Source: Trema orientale | Lineage: Eukaryota > Streptophyta > Magnoliopsida > Rosales > Cannabaceae | Length of the DNA: 64,000 nt | Assembly (NCBI GenBank): GCA_002914845.1 | Contig: JXTC01000136.1 | Coordinates: forward strand, 440,663 to 504,662 | Direction: 5' to 3' | Shown here: positions 58,761 to 64,000 of the stretch, one piece after another | Position numbering within the stretch: position 1 is the stretch's first letter | How the letters are laid out: every line of letters begins with the position of its first letter | Notes under the pieces: model-generated | The model's input: the letters and a program-made list of their open reading frames with translations, nothing else | Database searches by the model: none | Told to the model about the DNA's origin: nothing | Translations under genes and position numbers: made by a program

Positions 58761-59700
58761 TTGATTCAAACTGCATCATCAAGTATGTCGAAATAAGCGT
58801 AAAAATATATATTGAAAAATAATAATAAATATAATAATACAAACAGGACAACGCCATCTACTAGCAAGAATAATGGACAACATAACAAGTTTTTACCCAG
58901 AATAATTCCAAAAAAAAAAAAAAAAAATTGCCCCCAATAATTTTTTGCCATTTTCTAATAGGCCAATCTATTCCCTTTCCTACACGAAGTTGGCATTCAT
59001 AAAGGTATTCACATACATATCATAACAGAATATATCTGAATGAATGAATGAATAACGCCATCCACGAAGATATACTCAGTACAGAAAAAGCAATAGCAAC
59101 AAGAATGATGATGCACATGTCACATACTCGTTTTTACATCAAAAACTTGCACTACACCACATTTGAGTGTAGAACAAAAAATATAGATTTTCAACTACAC
59201 ATAGTTTAATAATATAATTCCACTTCAAAACTAAGAACAGCTGAAAATCATAACACATTATTTGGTTTAAAGAAGGAAAAAAAAAAGTGTCCCTAGAGTA
59301 ATATTCTGGTAAAGCTTTAATGGCCTGCAAACTCTCATATGCAAAGGTTGATGCCACTTTTTAAACGAAACAAGTAATATACTAACACCATCAATAATAC
59401 CTACCACTTTTGCTGCTAGAAGAAAAAAAAAACCTTAGCCACCGCCAACAACCGAAATCCTCGCTACCTAAGATTTGAGGTCGCCGCCGCCGCCGCCGCC
59501 GCCGCAAGAATCGAGGGCGCCTAGAACCAAAGTCCTCGCCGGCGCGGATTCGAGGTCGTCGAACGAAGAAAGAGGGAAGAGAGAGCGCAGAGAGAGACTA
59601 GAGAGCGAGAGAAGATGGAGACTGCAGAGTGCATAAAGAGAGAGAGAGAGAGAGAGCAATTTAAAGGAGACGAGAAACCTGAAGGGGACAACCTAGTCAT
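58761..59700 (-). other. Probable 5' UTR exon and intron of the PHAX-like gene
   Basis: The coding exon is preceded on the minus strand by GATGATGCAG, a good 3' splice site, about 10 bases before the ATG. This implies a 5' UTR intron. Upstream, about 59,470-59,690, a GC-richer segment with CT runs and a GGC array looks like the leader exon, and CTTAG/GTAGCGAG near 59,466-59,472 is a candidate donor. Open frames in this leader are low-complexity Leu/Ser/Gly repeats, not proteins. Confidence 0.5.
59482..59505. repeat. (CGC)8 trinucleotide tract
   Basis: A pure CGC/GCC run inside the presumed PHAX 5' UTR exon. It could influence leader structure. A (GA)n tract lies about 130 bp further 5' at 59,637-59,656. 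Confidence 0.9.
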
Positions 59701-60487
59701 TTTATTCAAAACAAAAGTGGTAGAGAATTACAGGAGTCTCACTGAGTATTTATAAGAAATATCCCTTTTTCAGACCAATTTTATAAAATGACCCTTTTTT
59801 GCTGTCACCTATTCAATAAACGCCGTTTTATAAATTTCTTTTGATAAATAGCCTTTTTTAGCAGATCTACTTTTTATAAAGTTAAATCAATTTTTGAAAT
59901 GTAAATCAATTTTTTTTAAAAATAAATCAATTTTCAAATAACAAATCAATATATTTTGATATACTAAATATCAAAAAGGCTATTTTTTAAATAATATCAA
60001 AATTCGGCCTTTTTTTCGCAATGTTTAAAAAATGATCATTTTGTAAACTATGATTCAAAATTTGGCACTAAATTACTTGGCCCCAACTGGGCTAAACCAT
60101 GATAAAATTAGAGGAAATTAGTGCATACACGTTCTTTTAAAAAGAAATAACAAATATACGGTCCTCCTTTTTTCTTTTTTTTTGGTACAGACTTTTATTG
60201 AAAAATACCATATTCGGGAAAGTTCTAAATTAAAGGTTTGTTTGGCTTCATTTGGGTTTTATGTTTTCCGTTTTCGGTCTCTCTCTCTCCCGTTCTCTTC
60301 TGGTCTATTCCCCTCTCTCTCTCTCGATCTTTTGTAGTAACTGGTTTCTTCTCTTTCTCATCATTGTGTTTTTCAGAGCTTTTTTTTTCTGAAATTTGGT
60401 CTCGTCTTCACGATCGTCCATTACAGTACCTTATTCATAGTAATATTTTGCATTCTTAGTTCCAAAAAATGATATCTAAATCAGTCC

Positions 60488-60950
60488 CAGTAACTGGTTA
60501 CTAGTAATAATCTGGTAACCAGTTACTGCTTACTTGATCACAACTGCATACTATATGCCAATAGGTTACCAATTATTATTACCAAATCAGAGCATGTGAG
60601 AACTAGTTTCTAGTCTCTAGTTACCATGTGAGAACTAATTACCTGCTTCTGGTTACTAGATCTATATTAGTTACAATCAAAGAATTGGTTACTAGTAATA
60701 GTTACTAGTTACCAGCTGAGAACTGGTTACTCGTTCATAATTGGTTACCATTTATTTGTTTTCATACGAGAACTCGTTACTACATTAGACTTTGTTACCA
60801 TTTGTGAACTGGTTACTATATCAAACATGGTTACCTGTTAATGGTTACCGGTGCTACTAGATCAGAACTGTTGTCCTGTTAATGATTATCGGCTGACAAC
60901 TGATTACCATTTATGGTTACAAGCTTAAACATGGTTACTATTTCAATTTC
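60488..60950. repeat. GTTAC-word array
   Basis: About twenty GGTTAC/GTTACTAG/GGTTACCA words, in both orientations, are spread irregularly over 460 bp with no fixed period. The density far exceeds the surroundings. No frame is open across it. Confidence 0.7.
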
Positions 60951-61267
60951 ATAATAAATTAAAAAACAGAAAGATATAGTTGTGCCTGTTTACGAGTTCC
61001 TCACTATTCTATTTGGTTCTTTCATCAATAATATTAATTCTAAACTATGAATACCAGTCAAAATCAACTAGAGTTATTAGATCTTGCGTTTTTTTTTTTT
61101 TCAAATGGAGGAGAGGTATTTTCTTACGAGGCTCTGCCGGAGTTGATAGAGGAAACTTGCTCTGAATTTCGCTGGGGTTGGTTGGAGTCGCTGGAATTGA
61201 TTAGTTTCACCGGTTTTAATGGCTGCCGAAACTAAATGTGGGTCGGAATGAGACACAGTCGCACCTT

Positions 61268-61331
61268 TGCTCTGAATCTCTCGCGCCTAGTCTCTGAATC
61301 TCTCGAGCTTAATCTCTGAATCTGTTATGCT
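61268..61331. repeat. Three tandem TCTCTGAATCTCTCG-type units
   Basis: CTCTGAATCTCTCGCGCCTAG, CTCTGAATCTCTCGAGCTTAA and CTCTGAATCTGTTATGC follow one another with a ~21-bp period. It is a short local duplication inside the candidate element. Confidence 0.7.
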
Positions 61332-61602
61332 TGTTTTTTGTTTTACCGTATTTGGTTGTTGATTTATTTTTAAAAATACCACCTGCGTACCGTATGGAGG
61401 CCTATAATTTTAATGTACCGTATATTTATAATATTTTTTATTTTTTATAGGTAAATGTCTTTTTTTCCCATAAAATTACATAAAATTGATTTATTAAAAA
61501 CCGTGATTTAGAAAAAGAAAATGAGAAAAATGGCCTTTTACTAAATAGGTATAAAATACTATCATTTTTTAAATTGATGTAAAAAAAAAAGATATTTCTT
61601 AT

Positions 61603-61829
61603 ACATATTCTAATTGGGCCAAAAGTCGCTTGGAATTATGCTTCTTGAAAAAAAAAAAAAAAAAACTAGGCCAAAAGTGAAAAATTGAAAAAGTCCATCC
61701 AAAAGTCGCTTGGAATTGGGCTTCTTGGGGGGAAAAAAAAACACTAGGCCTAAAGTGAAAAATTGAAAATTTCCTAATAGACTGAACTTTTGGAAATCCC
61801 GGATTTATTAAGAAATGTATAACTTTTAA
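61603..61829. repeat. Direct repeat containing CAAAAGTCGCTTGGAATT
   Basis: CCAAAAGTCGCTTGGAATTA at about 61,619 and CCAAAAGTCGCTTGGAATTG at about 61,700 begin two copies of an ~80-bp unit. Both continue GGCTTCTTG, a poly-A tract, CTAGGCC and AAAGTGAAAAATTGAAAA. Confidence 0.8.
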
Positions 61830-62035
61830 AAAAAATTTATTAGAAAAAATAACACTTCTTAAAAATAGTTAGAAAAATACTTATCTTTTTTTCAAAATTG
61901 ATATTTTTCAAAAGTACTCGAGGTAACCAATCGGATTACTTAGGGTAACCAATCAAATTACTTGAGGTAATCAGACTCGTTACCTCAAATGCCTTATTAA
62001 TTTATAAAAAATTGTATTTTTCTAGATAAATCTCA
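61830..62035. mobile_element. Diverged relative of the GTTAC-loop foldback element
   Basis: Arms with TTTATTAGAAAAAATAACAC at the left and TTGTATTTTTCTAGATAAA at the right enclose GAGGTAACCAATCGGATTAC, GGGTAACCAATCAAATTAC and GAGGTAATCAG...GTTACCTC. It corresponds to the element at 4,900-5,122. Confidence 0.4.
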
Positions 62036-64000
62036 ATTTTTTCAAAAAAAAAAAAAAAAATCTGGGATTTATTTTATGTTATTTTATTTTTTGAAATTTC
62101 ACCATATAAAATGGAATTTTCCCCTTAAAATTCTACCAAAGTCGTCGAAACCATTTAGGATGGGATGTGCTAATCAATTTACTTCAGTATTTCAATATTT
62201 CATCTTTTGGCTTCTTACAAAACTCCAGGCCCAAAGTCAAAAAATTAAAAAATTCCGTTGAATTTTTTGAAAAGTTCAAGATATTGACAAAACATTCCGT
62301 CACACAGATAAGACAGACGAAGTCAAACTTCTCTGAATAAAGTTAAACTTAAAGGTGACATCTTGACAAAACTAACTAAAATACTGATGCGATAGACTAA
62401 CATATAACCATGCCAGATGAAAATGCACGTGTTATGATTTCCAGACTAAAATGCTAACGGTTAGACATAACACTTAAACCATTGATAAAAACTTCAATCC
62501 TTTAGTTGCTTCTTTTGAGGAATTATTAAAAAAGCAGCCTTGGTGCTCGATTACACAGTATCAAACCAAACTAACATAATGGTTGGAATTAAAACTAAAA
62601 TAAAAAGTAAAATATTGTTCATTACAATTCATCAAGATCGTGCCAAACTAATACATGCATTAACAATATTATTTCAGTATTTTCAGATAACGTTGGCTTT
62701 AAATTTTTCGGACTTGTCTCTGGAAAATTATTTTTGTCTTTGTCATTTGATATCTTCAATTGTTTTTCTTATTTCCCAACAAAAATTATTATTCACAGAT
62801 CCATTGAATCTAGTCGCTCTGATTTAGATACATAGATTCACTGAATCTAGTCGTTCCTGTTTTTTGATCGATCTAGATTTCACATTTGTGGAAGAAAATG
62901 TAACACGTATCGATTGTTGTATTAATTCTTGTCACACAAATTCATAGGGAGTGTATGTTCCGATTCTTTATTTATTTATTTATTTATTTATTTTTCATAT
63001 AAATATTTTTTAATTTATTCAAACAATATTTCTTGTCAATTGATTAACAAGAATAATTCACTTGTGAGTTAACAATCAATTACATGTGTATTTTTTTAAT
63101 TAGAATATAAAATTTCAATTATGAATATAAATGATATTACCAATTAAAATAAGTCTGCAATCATATACATATCTAAGGTCATAATCTAGTAATTTTTTTT
63201 TTTTTGAGTCGTTGGATTTTATCTAACAGTTACTATAATTTGATTAATTGGAAAAAAAAATAACAATAAATAAGTGAATAATAAATTTTAATTGAACAAA
63301 ATAATACTTATAAAAAAAAATTTACTGGATCGGTGCCGTGTATATTGCATCACTCTTCACTTAACAATGTATTTTTGGAACGTAATAACAGATGTGGACC
63401 GTAGACCATATCACAACATATTGAAAGATTGCAAGATAAGTTGATACTTCAGTATGGAGCTTGAATTCCACAACTGTTAAAGTTCTTGACTAGGACGTTT
63501 TGTTTTTCATTCATTCATGAATATACAAATATATACATATAATAGGCAAGTACTCTACAATGACACATATACTGCAACTGAGGGATGAAACGTATTTGGT
63601 TCAACAACGACCCTTTATAGAAAATAATCAAATTACCTTCCCCTAAAAAAAAATGCAAAGTTTTTGGGATGAGAATTATTGATTCGGCAAGCACTACACT
63701 TTTAGCTAATTAATTAGTATGCATTAATTTGTGTTGTATGTACACTTACCGATTCTGATAGATTCCATTGTAATCTTATTTCATGGAGTTAATGCAAAGA
63801 TTCATTACATACATGTTCATAGACCATGTTGCCTTAGTTTCTAAACCTAATTGCTAGTTTACTAAATTGATGATTATATAATAATATGAATATAAAAAAA
63901 TAAAAAAGTAACAGATGATGTAGTAATTGAAGTAATTGATTTGTAATTTATAATTAACTTTAATTCATCGTAAATTCCACTGACAAAATCAAAGTATACC
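62036..64000. other. AT-rich intergenic DNA, no gene seen
   Basis: Contains a GAATCTAGTCGCTCTGATTT/GAATCTAGTCGTTCCTG direct repeat near 62,806-62,860, a (TTTA)n tract at about 62,967-62,992, and a partial ACCTAT-family piece (GAGTCGTTGGATTTTATCTAACAGTTA, split as seen at 63,207-63,233). Open frames here have no recognisable domain. Confidence 0.5.

Larger units (their letters stand above)
59752..61602. mobile_element. Candidate ~1.85-kb element with diverged inverted ends
   Basis: ATAAGAAATATCCCTTTTTC followed by GACCAATTTTATAAAATGA at the left is matched in inverted form by TCATTTTTTAAATTGATGTA followed by GATATTTCTTAT at the right. The match continues weakly (GATAAATAGCCTTTTT against AAAAAGGCCATTTTTC-like words). 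Inside are a CT-rich, promoter-like stretch (60,270-60,330), the GTTAC array (60,490-60,950) and a GC-richer piece (61,100-61,330). No transposase is visible and no target duplication was found. It begins about 50 bp from the PHAX leader exon. Call this tentative. Confidence 0.35.

Noticed and set aside
59468-59709. Two overlapping minus-strand frames rich in Leu/Ser and Gly
   Set aside because: They fall in the CT/GGC-rich presumed 5' UTR exon of the PHAX-like gene.
62540-62827. 95-codon plus-strand frame
   Set aside because: AT-driven Ile/Phe/Leu composition, no domain, no splice or promoter context.

Overview
This is nuclear DNA from a flowering plant, almost certainly a eudicot. It is AT-rich, its genes have spliced GT-AG introns, (AT)n tracts and poly-A/T runs are frequent, and it carries Copia retrotransposons with the plant initiator-Met tRNA primer site plus many small MITE-like elements. 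The predicted proteins look rosid-like and could be Rosales, but I cannot name the species from sequence alone. I found no bacterial, organellar, rRNA, tRNA or CRISPR features.

Layout: from 1 to about 33 kb the window is gene-poor. Its one confident gene is a three-exon SHAQKYF-class MYB-related transcription factor (21,015-23,078, +). The rest is degenerate repeats, foldback elements, microsatellites and two Copia elements. One Copia element is structurally complete at its ends (8,683-12,676: two 358-bp LTRs, 5-bp target duplication, primer site, polypurine tract). Internally it carries only an intact gag ORF fused in frame to the last few dozen codons of RNase H. The other (29,392 to about 30,665) is a decayed fragment with a protease/integrase pseudogene.

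From 33 to 60 kb there are five housekeeping-type genes whose exon chains I could close in frame: a DUF1764 protein (-, 130 aa), a PITH-domain protein (-, nine exons, 204 aa), a BABAM1/MERIT40-like protein (+, three exons, 257 aa), a clade-E-like PP2C phosphatase (+, five exons, 356 aa) and a PHAX-like RNA-binding protein (-, four coding exons, 256 aa). PP2C and PHAX converge. These genes are not an operon and share no obvious pathway. Spaces between them hold MITEs with clear target-site duplications (45.1-46.0 kb), a probable solo Gypsy LTR (about 41.95-42.75 kb) and several minisatellites. The last 4 kb is repeat-derived AT-rich sequence.

The most unusual signals are in the 1.9-kb leader of the 8.7-12.7 kb retroelement. 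One is a cluster of seven palindromes of the form AAACGACATGTCGTTT. The other is three stem-loops with different AT-rich stems but the same CCCACAGG loop. The same ACGACATGTCG palindrome core also lies 150-220 bp upstream of the start codons of the DUF1764 and PITH genes, so it looks like a host promoter-type motif that the retroelement leader has amplified. I found no gene cluster that amounts to a new multi-gene system.
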